A stretch of 64,000 bases of DNA from Pseudomonas fulva NBRC 16637 = DSM 17717 (GTDB taxonomy: Bacteria; Pseudomonadota; Gammaproteobacteria; Pseudomonadales; Pseudomonadaceae), in the NCBI RefSeq assembly GCF_000730565.1, contig NZ_BBIQ01000003.1, positions 1-64,000 on the forward strand. The letters run 5' to 3'. The first letter of the stretch is position 1, and every line of letters starts with the position of its first letter. The notes below the pieces were generated by a model. The model did no database searches and was not told the origin of the DNA. It was given only the letters and a program-made list of their open reading frames with translations. This document shows, one piece after another, positions 17,840 to 26,953 of this stretch. Both the position numbers and the translations under genes were made by a program.

Positions 17840-19810
17840 CTATCTGCCCCGAACCAGCCGGCGCAGTGCAAAGCGGTTGGGGTGGCAGGCTTCGGCGACC
17901 GTTCGCGGTACCGGCAGCGGCTCGCCGCTGACCCAGGCCGCCACCAGCTCACCGCTGAGCGGCGCGGTGATCAAACCCCGTGAGCCGTGGCCGCTGTTGA
18001 CGTACAGGCCCTCGAGCCAAGGGCATGCCACCTGCGGCACTTGTCGTGCGTCCCGGGCAAGGGCTGCATAGGCCTGGGCGAAGGCAGGGTCGTCGGCCAA
18101 CGGCCCAACAATAGGCAGGTAGTCCGGGCTGGTGCACCGGAAAGCGGCGCGGCCTTCAAGCGCCTGCACATTGAACCCCGTTGCGCCAAGGCGGCGGGAC
18201 AGGTCAGGAGAAATCTCGTCCAGCAGCGCCAGGTTGCCCTCATGCTCGGCCGCCGTGGGGGTCAGGTCAGTGCTGTGGAAATCGAAGCTGGCGCCCAGGG
18301 TGTGTTCGCCGCATCGCGCAGGCGCTACATAGCCTTGCGCGCAGACAACGGTGCCCAGCCCTTGGCTCTGGGGTGTTGCGGGCAGCCGGGTGATCTGCCC
18401 ACGGATGCGCTTGAGCGGCAAGCCGGCACAAGGCTCGAGCCGTTTGACCTCGGCAGCACTGGCCAGGACCATCACTGGCGCGTCGGCCAGCAACTGATCA
18501 CCGGCCCAGGCCTGCCACCGCCCAGCGACCTTGTGCAGCGACAGAACCTCTTGGTGCGGGACCAGGCGGATGTTCGGATGCTCAAGCTGTTGGCGGCACA
18601 GCGCTGGTGGATGCACCCAGCCGCCTTCGGGATAGAACAGCCCACCTGCCGGTAAGGTGATGCCGGCAGCGGCCTGGGCCTGGTCCTTGGTCAATGCGTG
18701 TACCAGCCCGGGCTCGAAGGCCTGCACCAGCTTGTCCTGGCGCGCCGCCTCCTTGTCGTCGAAGGCCAGTTGCAGGACGCCGCAGGCGTCCCAGTCCTCG
18801 CCGCGCTGAAGGTGCTCAAGCTGACGGCGGGTGTAGCCGAAACCGGCGAGAATCATTCGGGACAAGGCCGTGCCGTGCGCCGATAGCTTGAGGTACAGCA
18901 CCCCCTGCGGGTTGCCGGACGCTTCCTGCGCCGCTGCCGCATGCCGCTCCAGTACCGTGACCTGCCAGCCTCGACGGGCCAGGCTTGCCGCCGTGCAGCT
19001 GCCGGCCAGCCCTGCACCCACCACCACGGCCTGACGCGGCCCATCACCTGAAGGCGGTCGGGCGTACCAAGGTGCTGTCGGGGCAGGGGGTGGGCCCACA
19101 TACGCCCCGCTCATTACTTCCCACTTCTTGCCGATGCCAGGCACCTTCTTCATGGCAAAACCCGCCTCCACGAGGCTGCGGCGTACCCAGCCGGTGGTGG
19201 TGAACGTACCCAGCACGGTACCGGGGTGGGACAGCCGCGCCAGTTGCGCGAACAGTGCCGGGGTCCACATGTCGGGGTTCTTGGCAGGGGCAAAGCCATC
19301 GAGGAACCAGACATCGACCTGGGCGTCGAGCTCTGGCAATTGCTCGAGCACATCACCAATCAGCAGGGTGAGGGTGACGCGCCCACCTTCGAAGGTGAAT
19401 TGCTGATACCCCGGGTGCACTGCCACGTATTGCGCCAGCAAAGGCTGGCTGTAAGCGGCAAGCTCTGGCCACAGGCTGATGGCACGGGCCAGGTCATCGC
19501 GGTCCAGGGGGAATTTCTCGACGCTGACGAAATGAAGCCGGGCGTCTGCGTGGGCATGTTGCGCGAACAGTTGCCAGGCGCAGTAGAAATTCATGCCGGT
19601 GCCAAAGCCCGTCTCGCCGATGACCACGCAGGCATGGGGCGCCATTGCAGTGAAACGTTCCGCCAGGCGGGTCTGTCCGAGAAACACATGGCGGGTTTCA
19701 TCGATGCCTTCGTTGACGGCGAAGTACACGTCATCGTAATGCCGCGAATGAGGGCGGCCCTGTTCGTCCCAGTCGATCTGGGCGTGCTGGAGAGGGGGAG
19801 ATACGGTCAT
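17840..19810 (-). CDS. mnmC: Bifunctional tRNA mnm5s2U modification enzyme MnmC
   Basis: The 656-residue fusion has an N-terminal SAM-dependent methyltransferase domain (MnmC2; GETGFGTGMNFYCAWQLF near residue 63, DVWFLDGFAPAKNPDMW near 170). The C-terminal half is an FAD-dependent oxidase domain (MnmC1; VVVGAGLAGS near residue 268). It finishes the 5-methylaminomethyl-2-thiouridine at the wobble position of several tRNAs. The frame is open upstream to 19942, but the family starts at MTVSPPLQHAQIDWDEQGRP, giving ATG 19810. It is divergent from the polyphosphate kinase gene. Confidence 0.95.
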   Translation of the reverse strand: MTVSPPLQHAQIDWDEQGRPHSRHYDDVYFAVNEGIDETRHVFLGQTRLAERFTAMAPHACVVIGETGFGTGMNFYCAWQLFAQHAHADARLHFVSVEKFPLDRDDLARAISLWPELAAYSQPLLAQYVAVHPGYQQFTFEGGRVTLTLLIGDVLEQLPELDAQVDVWFLDGFAPAKNPDMWTPALFAQLARLSHPGTVLGTFTTTGWVRRSLVEAGFAMKKVPGIGKKWEVMSGAYVGPPPAPTAPWYARPPSGDGPRQAVVVGAGLAGSCTAASLARRGWQVTVLERHAAAAQEASGNPQGVLYLKLSAHGTALSRMILAGFGYTRRQLEHLQRGEDWDACGVLQLAFDDKEAARQDKLVQAFEPGLVHALTKDQAQAAAGITLPAGGLFYPEGGWVHPPALCRQQLEHPNIRLVPHQEVLSLHKVAGRWQAWAGDQLLADAPVMVLASAAEVKRLEPCAGLPLKRIRGQITRLPATPQSQGLGTVVCAQGYVAPARCGEHTLGASFDFHSTDLTPTAAEHEGNLALLDEISPDLSRRLGATGFNVQALEGRAAFRCTSPDYLPIVGPLADDPAFAQAYAALARDARQVPQVACPWLEGLYVNSGHGSRGLITAPLSGELVAAWVSGEPLPVPRTVAEACHPNRFALRRLVRGR

Positions 19811-19940
19811 GGCGGGTGCGCAGCGACAAGCGACTGAAGAAGTGGCGATAGTCGCATGGCTGGGGCTTTCTTGCAGCCCAAACCCCCGCCCCAGGTGTGC
19901 TTTTGCGCTAGTCTTGTTTATCCATTGAAGGAGCCCGTGC

Positions 19941-21434
19941 ATGTTCGAATCTGCCGAGATTGGTCACAGCATCGACAAGCAAACCTACGACGCCGAGGTT
20001 CCAGCCCTGCGTCAAGCACTGCTCGAGGCCCAGTATGAGCTCAAGCAGCAAGCGCGTTTTCCGGTCATCGTGCTGATCAATGGCGTGGAGGGGGCCGGCA
20101 AGGGCGAGACGGTCAAGCTGCTCAACGAGTGGATGGACCCGCGCATGATCGATGTGCTCACCTTCGATCAGCAGACCGACGAGGAACTGGCGCGGCCACC
20201 GGCCTGGCGTTACTGGCGCGCCTTGCCGCCCAAGGGGCGCATGGGGGTGTTTTTTGGCAACTGGTACAGCCAGATGCTGCAAGGGCGCGTGCATGGAGTG
20301 TTGAAGGATGCGGTGCTGGACCAGGCCATCAACGGCGCCGAACGCCTGGAGCAGATGCTGTGCGATGAAGGCGCGTTGATCATCAAGTTCTGGTTTCATC
20401 TTTCCAAGAAGCAGATGAAGGCGCGGCTCAAATCCCTCAAGGACGACCCCTTGCACAGCTGGAAGATCAGCCCGCTGGATTGGCAGCAGTCGCACACCTA
20501 CGACCGCTTCGTGCGCTTCGGGGAACGTGTGCTGCGCCGCACCAGCCGCGATTACGCGCCCTGGCATATCGTCGAGGGGGTTGATCCCAATTACCGCAGC
20601 CTGGCCGTCGGGCGTATCCTGCTCGACAGCTTGCAGGCGGCCCTGGCCAACAATCCCAAGGGCAAGCACGTGGGCAATGTCGCGCCGCTCGGGCGCAGCA
20701 TTGATCAGCGCAGCCTGCTCGGTGCCTTGGACCTGACAGTGCGTCTGGACAAGGCCGACTATCAAGAGCAACTGGTCACCGAGCAGGCGCGCCTGGCCGG
20801 TTTGCTGCGTCACAAGCACATGCGCCGTCATGCCCTGGTAGCGGCCTTCGAAGGCAATGATGCGGCGGGCAAAGGCGGTGCGATCCGGCGCGTGGCCGCT
20901 GCCCTGGACCCCCGTCAGTACCGGATCGTGCCCATTGCCGCGCCGACCGAAGAAGAACGCGCGCAGCCTTACCTGTGGCGTTTTTGGCGGCACATTCCCG
21001 CGCGTGGCAAGTTCACCATCTTCGACCGCTCCTGGTATGGCCGGGTGCTGGTGGAGCGGGTCGAGGGGTTCTGCAGCCCTGCCGACTGGATGCGCGCCTA
21101 TGGCGAAATCAACGACTTCGAAGAGCAACTGGTGAACGCGGGCGTGGTAGTGGTCAAGTTCTGGCTGGCCATCGACCAGCAGACCCAGCTCGAACGCTTC
21201 GAGGAGCGTGAGCAAACCCCATTCAAGCGCTACAAGATCACCGAGGACGACTGGCGCAACCGCGACAAGTGGGACGACTACAGCCAGGCCGTAGGCGATA
21301 TGGTCGACCGCACCAGCAGCGAGATCGCGCCCTGGACGTTGGTCGAAGCCAACGACAAGCGCTGGGCGCGGGTCAAGGTCCTGCGCACTATCAACGAGGC
21401 GCTGGAAGCGGCGTTCGCCAAGCACAAGAAGTAG
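19941..21434 (+). CDS. pap: Polyphosphate:AMP phosphotransferase, two-domain PPK2
   Basis: The 497-residue protein carries two PPK2 domains in tandem. Walker A motifs are at residues 48-58 (NGVEGAGKGET) and about 304-314 (EGNDAAGKGGA). Each is followed by a lid and the conserved FDRSWYGR (second domain) or the degenerate FFGNWYSQ (first domain). Two-domain PPK2 enzymes of Pseudomonas phosphorylate AMP to ADP with polyphosphate. The Asp in FDRSWYGR is kept only in the C-terminal domain, so that half is probably the catalytic one. AAGGAG precedes ATG 19941. Confidence 0.9.
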   Translation: MFESAEIGHSIDKQTYDAEVPALRQALLEAQYELKQQARFPVIVLINGVEGAGKGETVKLLNEWMDPRMIDVLTFDQQTDEELARPPAWRYWRALPPKGRMGVFFGNWYSQMLQGRVHGVLKDAVLDQAINGAERLEQMLCDEGALIIKFWFHLSKKQMKARLKSLKDDPLHSWKISPLDWQQSHTYDRFVRFGERVLRRTSRDYAPWHIVEGVDPNYRSLAVGRILLDSLQAALANNPKGKHVGNVAPLGRSIDQRSLLGALDLTVRLDKADYQEQLVTEQARLAGLLRHKHMRRHALVAAFEGNDAAGKGGAIRRVAAALDPRQYRIVPIAAPTEEERAQPYLWRFWRHIPARGKFTIFDRSWYGRVLVERVEGFCSPADWMRAYGEINDFEEQLVNAGVVVVKFWLAIDQQTQLERFEEREQTPFKRYKITEDDWRNRDKWDDYSQAVGDMVDRTSSEIAPWTLVEANDKRWARVKVLRTINEALEAAFAKHKK

Positions 21435-21462
21435 GCGGGGCGCGTACCCCTGACAGGCAGGT

Positions 21463-21511
21463 GGGCATGTGCAACACGGCTGCGCTCCGGTGTGTTGCCC
21501 GCATCATGCCC
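21463..21511. repeat. Imperfect intergenic inverted repeat
   Basis: GGGCATGTGCAACACGG pairs imperfectly with CCGGTGTGTTGCCCGCATCATGCCCC across a short loop, in the 182-base gap after the polyphosphate kinase gene. There is no T-run, so it is a structured 3' end at best. The rest of the gap shows nothing clear. Confidence 0.45.
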
Positions 21512-21616
21512 CCATAGAATGACGTGATGAATTCTTTTCCCGGCATGCCTGCGCTGGTTACCTGCGCAACCCCGTAGAATTCAGCCACCCCCACCACGGA
21601 TCTGATCGAGGACACC

Positions 21617-22579
21617 ATGCATACCACCTCCGGCCGTTGGGTTCACGGCCTGCTGCTTGCCCTGTTGACTGCATTGCTATGGGGCATCCTGCCGATCAAG
21701 CTCAAGCAGGTGTTGCAGGTGATGGACCCGTTGACGGTGACCTGGTATCGCCTGCTGGTGTCCGGTGGGCTGCTGTGCGCCTGGCTGACGGCCAACCGTC
21801 GCCTGCCGTCTTTGGGCAGGCTCACGCGCAAGGGCAGGGGCCTGGTGGGGGTGGCGGTGCTGGGGCTGATGGGCAATTACGTGCTGTACCTGATCGGCTT
21901 GAAGCTGCTCAGCCCTGGTACGGCGCAGCTGGTGGTGCAGCTGGGGCCGGTGCTGTTGCTGGTGGCCAGCGTATTCGTGTTTCGCGAGCGATTCAGCGTA
22001 GGGCAGGGGGTGGGGCTGTTGATCCTGCTGGCAGGTTTCGGGCTGTTCTTCAACCAGCGCCTGGAAGAACTGTTGACTTCGCTTGGCGCCTATACCACAG
22101 GTGTGCTCACCATTGTGCTGGCCACCAGTATCTGGGTGTTCTACGCCTTGAGCCAGAAGCAGTTGCTGACGGTGTGGAACTCGCAGCAGGTGATGATGGT
22201 GATCTACCTGTGCTGCGCGGCGCTGCTGACGCCTTGGGTGCAGCCGCTGGAAGTCTTGCAACTGAGCCCCGTACAGAGCTGGCTGCTGCTGGCGTGCTGC
22301 CTGAACACGCTGGTGGCCTATGGCGCCTTTGCCGAAGCCCTGGCGCATTGGGAGGCTTCCCGGGTCAGTGCGACGTTGGCATTGACGCCCTTGGTGACGT
22401 TCGTGGCGGTGGCACTGGCTGCGCTGGTGTGGCCTGAGTATGTGCAGGCGGAGCAGATCAACCTGCTCGGGTATGTAGGGGCTGTGGTCGTGGTGGCAGG
22501 CTCGGCGCTGGTTGCGCTCGGGCCTTCACTGGTGGCGGGATGGCGGGCACGTCGCGCGCGGCTTGCGCAGGTGTCCTAG
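21617..22579 (+). CDS. EamA/RarD-family DMT permease
   Basis: The 320-residue protein has ten predicted membrane segments arranged as two EamA halves (about residues 10-145 and 160-300). The N-terminus ALLTALLWGILPIKLKQVL and AVALAALVWPEYV in the second half fit drug/metabolite exporters. It starts at ATG 21617 and has no co-directional partner. The substrate is unknown; family members export amino acids or other small metabolites. Confidence 0.85.
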   Translation: MHTTSGRWVHGLLLALLTALLWGILPIKLKQVLQVMDPLTVTWYRLLVSGGLLCAWLTANRRLPSLGRLTRKGRGLVGVAVLGLMGNYVLYLIGLKLLSPGTAQLVVQLGPVLLLVASVFVFRERFSVGQGVGLLILLAGFGLFFNQRLEELLTSLGAYTTGVLTIVLATSIWVFYALSQKQLLTVWNSQQVMMVIYLCCAALLTPWVQPLEVLQLSPVQSWLLLACCLNTLVAYGAFAEALAHWEASRVSATLALTPLVTFVAVALAALVWPEYVQAEQINLLGYVGAVVVVAGSALVALGPSLVAGWRARRARLAQVS

Positions 22580-22790
22580 GTGTTGGGGGCGGGTGGCGCC
22601 TCTGATCAGACGCCGGTTGGGCAGCAGGAGCAGCAGGAATGGTTGCGGCCGCTCGGCAGCCTATCCCTGCCGCTCACACGGGGACTCGCTGGCCCGGATG
22701 CGGTGCAAGACAGTTGCTCCCACACCCAATGCGCGAGCCTTTTTGGCGTTGCCGAATAAAAGGGGGCAACGCAAGCCGCCCCCACAGACT

Positions 22791-24185
22791 TCAACCCTTG
22801 CCACCCGGCGCCAGCATGTTCTCCGGCCTTACCCACTCATCGAACTGCTCGTTGGTGAGGTAGTCCAGCTCAAGCGCCGCCTCACGCAGGGTCTTGCCCT
22901 CGCCATAGGCTTTCTTGGCGATCTCTGCGGCCTTGTCGTACCCGATATGCGGGTTGAGTGCCGTTACCAGCATCAGCCCTCGCTCCAGGTGTGCGGCCAT
23001 CTGCTCGGTATCTGGCTCGATGCCCGCTACGCAATGCTGCTGAAAGTTGCGGCAACCGTCTGCCAACAGCTCGATGGACTGCAGCAGGTTGTGGATGATC
23101 ACCGGCTTGAACACGTTCAACTGCAGATGCCCCTGGCTGGCGGCAAAACCGATGGTGGTATCGTTGCCAAGCACCTGGCAGGCCAGCATCGACAGCGCCT
23201 CGCACTGTGTCGGGTTGACCTTGCCCGGCATGATCGAACTGCCGGGCTCGTTGGCGGGCAAGCGCACCTCGGCCAACCCCGCACGGGGCCCTGATCCGAG
23301 CAGGCGCAGGTCGTTGGCGATCTTCATCAAGGCCACCGCCAAGGTTTTCAGCCCCCCAGCCAGGCTGGTCAGCGGCTCGTGCCCGGCCAGCGCTGCAAAC
23401 TTGTTGGGTGCGGTCACGAAGGGCAGCCCGGACAGAGCGGCCAGCTCGGCAGCAATGGCTTCGGCGAACCCCTGGGGCGCATTGAGGCCCGTGCCCACCG
23501 CCGTGCCGCCCTGGGCCAGCTCATAGACCGCCGGCAGGCTGGCGCGGATGGCGCGCTGGGCATAATCGAGTTGCGCCACGAACGCCGAGACTTCCTGGCC
23601 GAAGGTAATCGGCGTGGCATCCATCATGTGGGTGCGTCCGGTTTTGACCAGGCGATGGTGCCGTGCCGACAGCTCAGCCAGGCCCGAGGACAGCTCGGCG
23701 ATGGCCGGCAGCAGTTGCGCGTGCACGGCCTGGGCGGCTGCGATGTGCATGGCGGTGGGGAAGCAGTCGTTGGAGCTCTGGGAGCGGTTGACGTGATCGT
23801 TGGGGTGCACCGGCGACTTGCCGCCGCGCACCTGGCCGGCCAGTTCGTTGGCGCGACCTGCGATCACCTCGTTGACGTTCATGTTGCTCTGCGTGCCACT
23901 GCCGGTCTGCCAGACCACCAGCGGGAACTGATCGTCGTGCTTGCCGTCCAGGACCTCATCGGCGGCCTGCTCAATCAGCCGGGCAATGTCGGCGGGCAGT
24001 GCACCGTTGCGGTCGTTGACGCGGGCAGCGGCCTTCTTGATCAGCGCCAGGGCATGCAGGACGGCGAGCGGCATACGTTGCTGGCCGATGGCGAAGTTGA
24101 TCAACGAGCGCTGAGTCTGCGCGCCCCAGTAGGCGTGCTCAGGAACTTCAACCGGCCCAAGGCTGTCTGTTTCGATACGGCTCAT
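22791..24185 (-). CDS. fumC: Fumarate hydratase, class II
   Basis: The 464-residue enzyme is a class II fumarase that interconverts fumarate and malate in the TCA cycle without an iron-sulfur cluster. The signature loop [13 protein letters not shown], with the catalytic serine, lies near residue 314. The substrate histidine is in [16 protein letters not shown] near residue 187. The start [21 protein letters not shown] is typical. Class II fumarases often replace the iron-sulfur enzyme under iron limitation or superoxide stress, which may apply here, though no Fur box was identified. It is divergent from the DUF2059 gene. Confidence 0.95.
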   Translation of the reverse strand: MSRIETDSLGPVEVPEHAYWGAQTQRSLINFAIGQQRMPLAVLHALALIKKAAARVNDRNGALPADIARLIEQAADEVLDGKHDDQFPLVVWQTGSGTQSNMNVNEVIAGRANELAGQVRGGKSPVHPNDHVNRSQSSNDCFPTAMHIAAAQAVHAQLLPAIAELSSGLAELSARHHRLVKTGRTHMMDATPITFGQEVSAFVAQLDYAQRAIRASLPAVYELAQGGTAVGTGLNAPQGFAEAIAAELAALSGLPFVTAPNKFAALAGHEPLTSLAGGLKTLAVALMKIANDLRLLGSGPRAGLAEVRLPANEPGSSIMPGKVNPTQCEALSMLACQVLGNDTTIGFAASQGHLQLNVFKPVIIHNLLQSIELLADGCRNFQQHCVAGIEPDTEQMAAHLERGLMLVTALNPHIGYDKAAEIAKKAYGEGKTLREAALELDYLTNEQFDEWVRPENMLAPGGKG

Positions 24186-24337
24186 GCTGCATTCACTCCC
24201 TGTCAGTCAGAATCAGCAGTTTAGGCCCTCATGCGACCTGGCGGTTCAATCGCCTGTCGTGCCACTTGAGCAGCTCGCCCTGGCGGGCGCAGAATGCTCG
24301 CTCTGAGGTACCGCCTCCCCCTCCTGAAGGAAATGCA

Positions 24338-24862
24338 ATGACCCGTCTTCGTGTCCTCTGTGCTGCTGTCGCCCTGGCTTGCGCCAGTGGCCAGGTCCTG
24401 GCCGCCACCCCCAGCCACAACGCCGCTGCCGAGAAATTCCTGACCTTGGCCAATGCCGACAAACTGGGCACGCCGGTGTACATGCAAGTGCAGCAGATGT
24501 TCGCCCAGCGCTTTGCCCAGACCAAGGCGCCTGCCTCCAAGCAGCCTGTGCTGGAAAGCTACCAGGCCAAGGCCAACGCCGCGCTGGACAACGCCATCGG
24601 CTGGAAGAAGCTCAAGCCCAAGATGGTCGACCTCTACACCCAGACCTTTACCGAGCAAGAGCTCAAGGACCTGGTCAAGTTCTACGAGTCGCCCCTTGGC
24701 CGCAAGGTGCTGCGCGAGATGCCCAAGGTCACCCAGCAATCGGCTCAGCTGACCCAGCAGACCCTCGAACCGGCGGTGCCGGTGGTCAACAAGCTGCTTG
24801 AAGACATGACCAAGGAGCTGGACCCTAACTACGGCAAGGCAGCCGCGCCAGCCAAGAAGTGA
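24338..24862 (+). CDS. DUF2059 secreted protein
   Basis: The 174-residue protein has a signal peptide (MTRLRVLCAAVALACASG, cleavage after VLAA) and a helical DUF2059 domain with FTEQELKDLVKFYESPLGRK (positions 24650-24709), the diagnostic block of this family. ATG 24338 is preceded by GAAGGAAA, so the longer upstream frame is rejected. It is followed immediately by bolA with no gap. Function is unknown; the mature protein should be periplasmic. Confidence 0.88.
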   Translation: MTRLRVLCAAVALACASGQVLAATPSHNAAAEKFLTLANADKLGTPVYMQVQQMFAQRFAQTKAPASKQPVLESYQAKANAALDNAIGWKKLKPKMVDLYTQTFTEQELKDLVKFYESPLGRKVLREMPKVTQQSAQLTQQTLEPAVPVVNKLLEDMTKELDPNYGKAAAPAKK

Positions 24863-24870
24863 GCACGGCC

Positions 24871-25167
24871 ATGAACATGCAACAGCGTATCGAACAGCAA
24901 CTGGCGAGCCTGGCGCCTCAGCACCTGCAGGTGCTCGATGAAAGCCACATGCACAGCCGTGGTCAGCAGACCCACTACAAGGCCGTGATCGTGAGCGAGG
25001 TGTTCGAAGGCTTGAACAGCGTCAAGCGGCACCAGAAGGTGTATGCGACCATGGGCGAGCTGATGGGCCAGATTCATGCGCTGGCGATTCACACCTATAC
25101 CGGCGATGAATGGGCACAGGTCGGCAGCGCGCCGGCATCGCCTGTCTGCGCCGGCGGCGGGCACTGA
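24871..25167 (+). CDS. bolA: BolA-family protein
   Basis: The 98-residue protein has the BolA fold: MQQRIEQQLASL, then LDESHMHSRGQQTHYKAVIV and FEGLNSVKRHQKVYATMGEL, with the conserved HQ/R and VY residues. BolA proteins partner monothiol glutaredoxins in iron-sulfur trafficking. A GTG at 24859 overlaps the DUF2059 stop and is an alternative start, but ATG 24871 matches family length better. The C-terminal tail PASPVCAGGGH holds a cysteine that could join metal binding. Confidence 0.88.
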   Translation: MNMQQRIEQQLASLAPQHLQVLDESHMHSRGQQTHYKAVIVSEVFEGLNSVKRHQKVYATMGELMGQIHALAIHTYTGDEWAQVGSAPASPVCAGGGH

Positions 25168-25204
25168 AAGCTTGCTGTTGTTCTGGTAGAATCCGCTTCA
25201 TCCC

Positions 25205-25331
25205 AAAAAGGGGCTGCTGCACAGCCCATCGCTGGTACGCCAGCTGCTTCAGGTAACCCCACTGCGTTGACGCACCGGGCACCTGAAGCGGCATGTGTGC
25301 CTGCGATGGGCGTGCGGCGGCCCTTTGTTCA
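25205..25331. repeat. Long imperfect palindrome, REP-like inverted pair, upstream of trhO
   Basis: The left arm, GGGGCTGCTGCACAGCCCATCG onward (25211-25260), pairs over about 50 bases with the right arm, which contains CACCTGAAGC and GCGATGGGCGTGCGGCGGCCC (25280-25329). Each arm contains the AGCCCATCGC core of short palindromes scattered in P. putida genomes, so this looks like two inverted REP units. It occupies most of the gap between bolA and trhO and would form a strong hairpin in a read-through transcript. Confidence 0.7.
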
Positions 25332-25384
25332 TTGTGTAACCCGGTCCGCCCCTTACGAGGGCAGCCACCTGGAGAACCTGATTC

Positions 25385-26317
25385 ATGTCACACCCCATCG
25401 TCGTCGCGGCGCTGTACAAGTTCGTCACCTTGCAAGACTACGTCGAGCTACGCGAGCCGCTGCTCAAGGCCATGCTCGACAACCATGTCAAAGGCACCTT
25501 GCTGTTGGCCCATGAGGGCATCAACGGCACCGTGTCGGCCACCCGCGAAGGCATCGACGGCCTGCTGGCCTGGCTGCGCAGCGACCCGCGCCTGGTGGAC
25601 ATCGACCACAAGGAGTCGTACTGCGACGAGCAGCCCTTCTACCGTACCAAGGTCAAGCTCAAGAAAGAGATCGTCACCCTGGGCGTGCCTGGGGTCGACC
25701 CCAATCAGGCGGTGGGCACCTACGTCGAGCCCAAGGACTGGAACGCGCTGATCAGCGACCCCGAGGTGCTGCTGGTCGACACGCGCAACGACTACGAAGT
25801 GGCCATCGGCACGTTCAAGGGGGCCATCGACCCCAAGACCGAAACGTTCCGCGAATTTCCCGACTACATCAAGGCCAACTTCGACCCGGCCCGCCACAAG
25901 AAGGTCGCCATGTTCTGCACTGGCGGCATCCGTTGCGAAAAAGCGTCCAGCTATATGCTCGGTGAAGGCTTCGAGGAGGTCTATCATCTGAAAGGTGGCA
26001 TCCTGAAGTACTTCGAGGAAGTGCCACAGGAACAAAGCCTGTGGGAGGGCGACTGCTTCGTGTTCGATAACCGCGTCACGGTTCGCCATGACCTGAGCGA
26101 GGGTGAATATGACCAGTGCCACGCCTGCCGTCACCCGATCAATGCCCAGGAGCGTGCCTCGGAGCACTACTCGCCAGGTGTAAGCTGCCCGCACTGCTGG
26201 GATTCGCTGAGCGAAAAGACCCGCCGCAGCGCCATCGACCGGCAGAAGCAGATCGAGCTGGCCAAGGCCCGCAACCTGCCACATCCGATTGGCCACAACT
26301 ACAAAGCCGAGGCCTGA
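25385..26317 (+). CDS. trhO: tRNA uridine(34) hydroxylase, rhodanese-like
   Basis: The 310-residue protein has the YceA/TrhO layout: an N-terminal ferredoxin-like domain (residues 1-100), a rhodanese domain (about 115-225) with the active-site loop CTGGIRCEK (Cys178, Cys184), and a C-terminal cysteine-rich region ([13 protein letters not shown]) that may bind zinc. It makes 5-hydroxyuridine at tRNA position 34. ATG 25385 begins [19 protein letters not shown], typical of the family. The gene is followed with almost no gap by the DsbA-like gene. Confidence 0.95.
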   Translation: MSHPIVVAALYKFVTLQDYVELREPLLKAMLDNHVKGTLLLAHEGINGTVSATREGIDGLLAWLRSDPRLVDIDHKESYCDEQPFYRTKVKLKKEIVTLGVPGVDPNQAVGTYVEPKDWNALISDPEVLLVDTRNDYEVAIGTFKGAIDPKTETFREFPDYIKANFDPARHKKVAMFCTGGIRCEKASSYMLGEGFEEVYHLKGGILKYFEEVPQEQSLWEGDCFVFDNRVTVRHDLSEGEYDQCHACRHPINAQERASEHYSPGVSCPHCWDSLSEKTRRSAIDRQKQIELAKARNLPHPIGHNYKAEA

Positions 26318-26320
26318 GTG

Positions 26321-26953
26321 ATGTCTGCGCGCCTGATCTACGTGATGGACCCGATGTGTTCCTGGTGCTGGGGCTTCGCACCGGTGGCCAGTGCGCTGAT
26401 CGATCAGGCCAGTCAGGCGGGCGTGCCTACCCATCTGGTGGTCGGCGGGCTGCGCAGCGGCAGTGCCGCGCTGGACGGCGCCACCCGCAAGTACATTCTC
26501 GAGCATTGGCAGGCCGTGGCCCAGACAACGGGGCAGCCTTTCAATTTCGAGGGCGCCATGCCCGACGGCTTTGTCTACGACACCGAACCGGCCTGCCGAG
26601 CACTGGTAGCTGCCCGCGAGTTGGATGGCGAGCGCCTCTGGCCTCTGCTGGCAGCCATACAGTCTGCGTTCTATGAAGGGGCTCATGACGTGACCACCGC
26701 CCCGCACCTGGTGGAGCTGGCCGAGCAGGCGGGTTTTGAGCGCGGGCCGTTCGCCGAGGCGTTCACCCGCGCCGAAACCCGCGCTGCCACCGCCGCGGAT
26801 TTCGCCTGGGCGCAAGGCTTGGGCATCGCGGGCTTCCCGACCTTGCTCGCTGAGCGCAACGGCCAACTGGCCTTGCTGACCAACGGTTATCAGCCGCTTG
26901 AGCGTCTGCAACCGTTGCTTGGCCGCTGGCTGCAGCAGGCTGCCAATGCTTGA
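26321..26953 (+). CDS. DsbA-family thioredoxin-like protein
   Basis: The 210-residue protein has a CSWC active site at Cys13-Cys16, directly after YVMDPM, and the cis-proline loop GIAGFPTLL near residue 170. It lacks a signal peptide, so it should act in the cytoplasm, unlike true DsbA; it is closer to FrnE-type cytosolic oxidoreductases. Start ATG 26321 lies three bases after the trhO stop; a GTG three bases earlier is possible. Its stop overlaps the start of the ABC exporter gene. The substrate is unknown. Confidence 0.85.
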   Translation: MSARLIYVMDPMCSWCWGFAPVASALIDQASQAGVPTHLVVGGLRSGSAALDGATRKYILEHWQAVAQTTGQPFNFEGAMPDGFVYDTEPACRALVAARELDGERLWPLLAAIQSAFYEGAHDVTTAPHLVELAEQAGFERGPFAEAFTRAETRAATAADFAWAQGLGIAGFPTLLAERNGQLALLTNGYQPLERLQPLLGRWLQQAANA

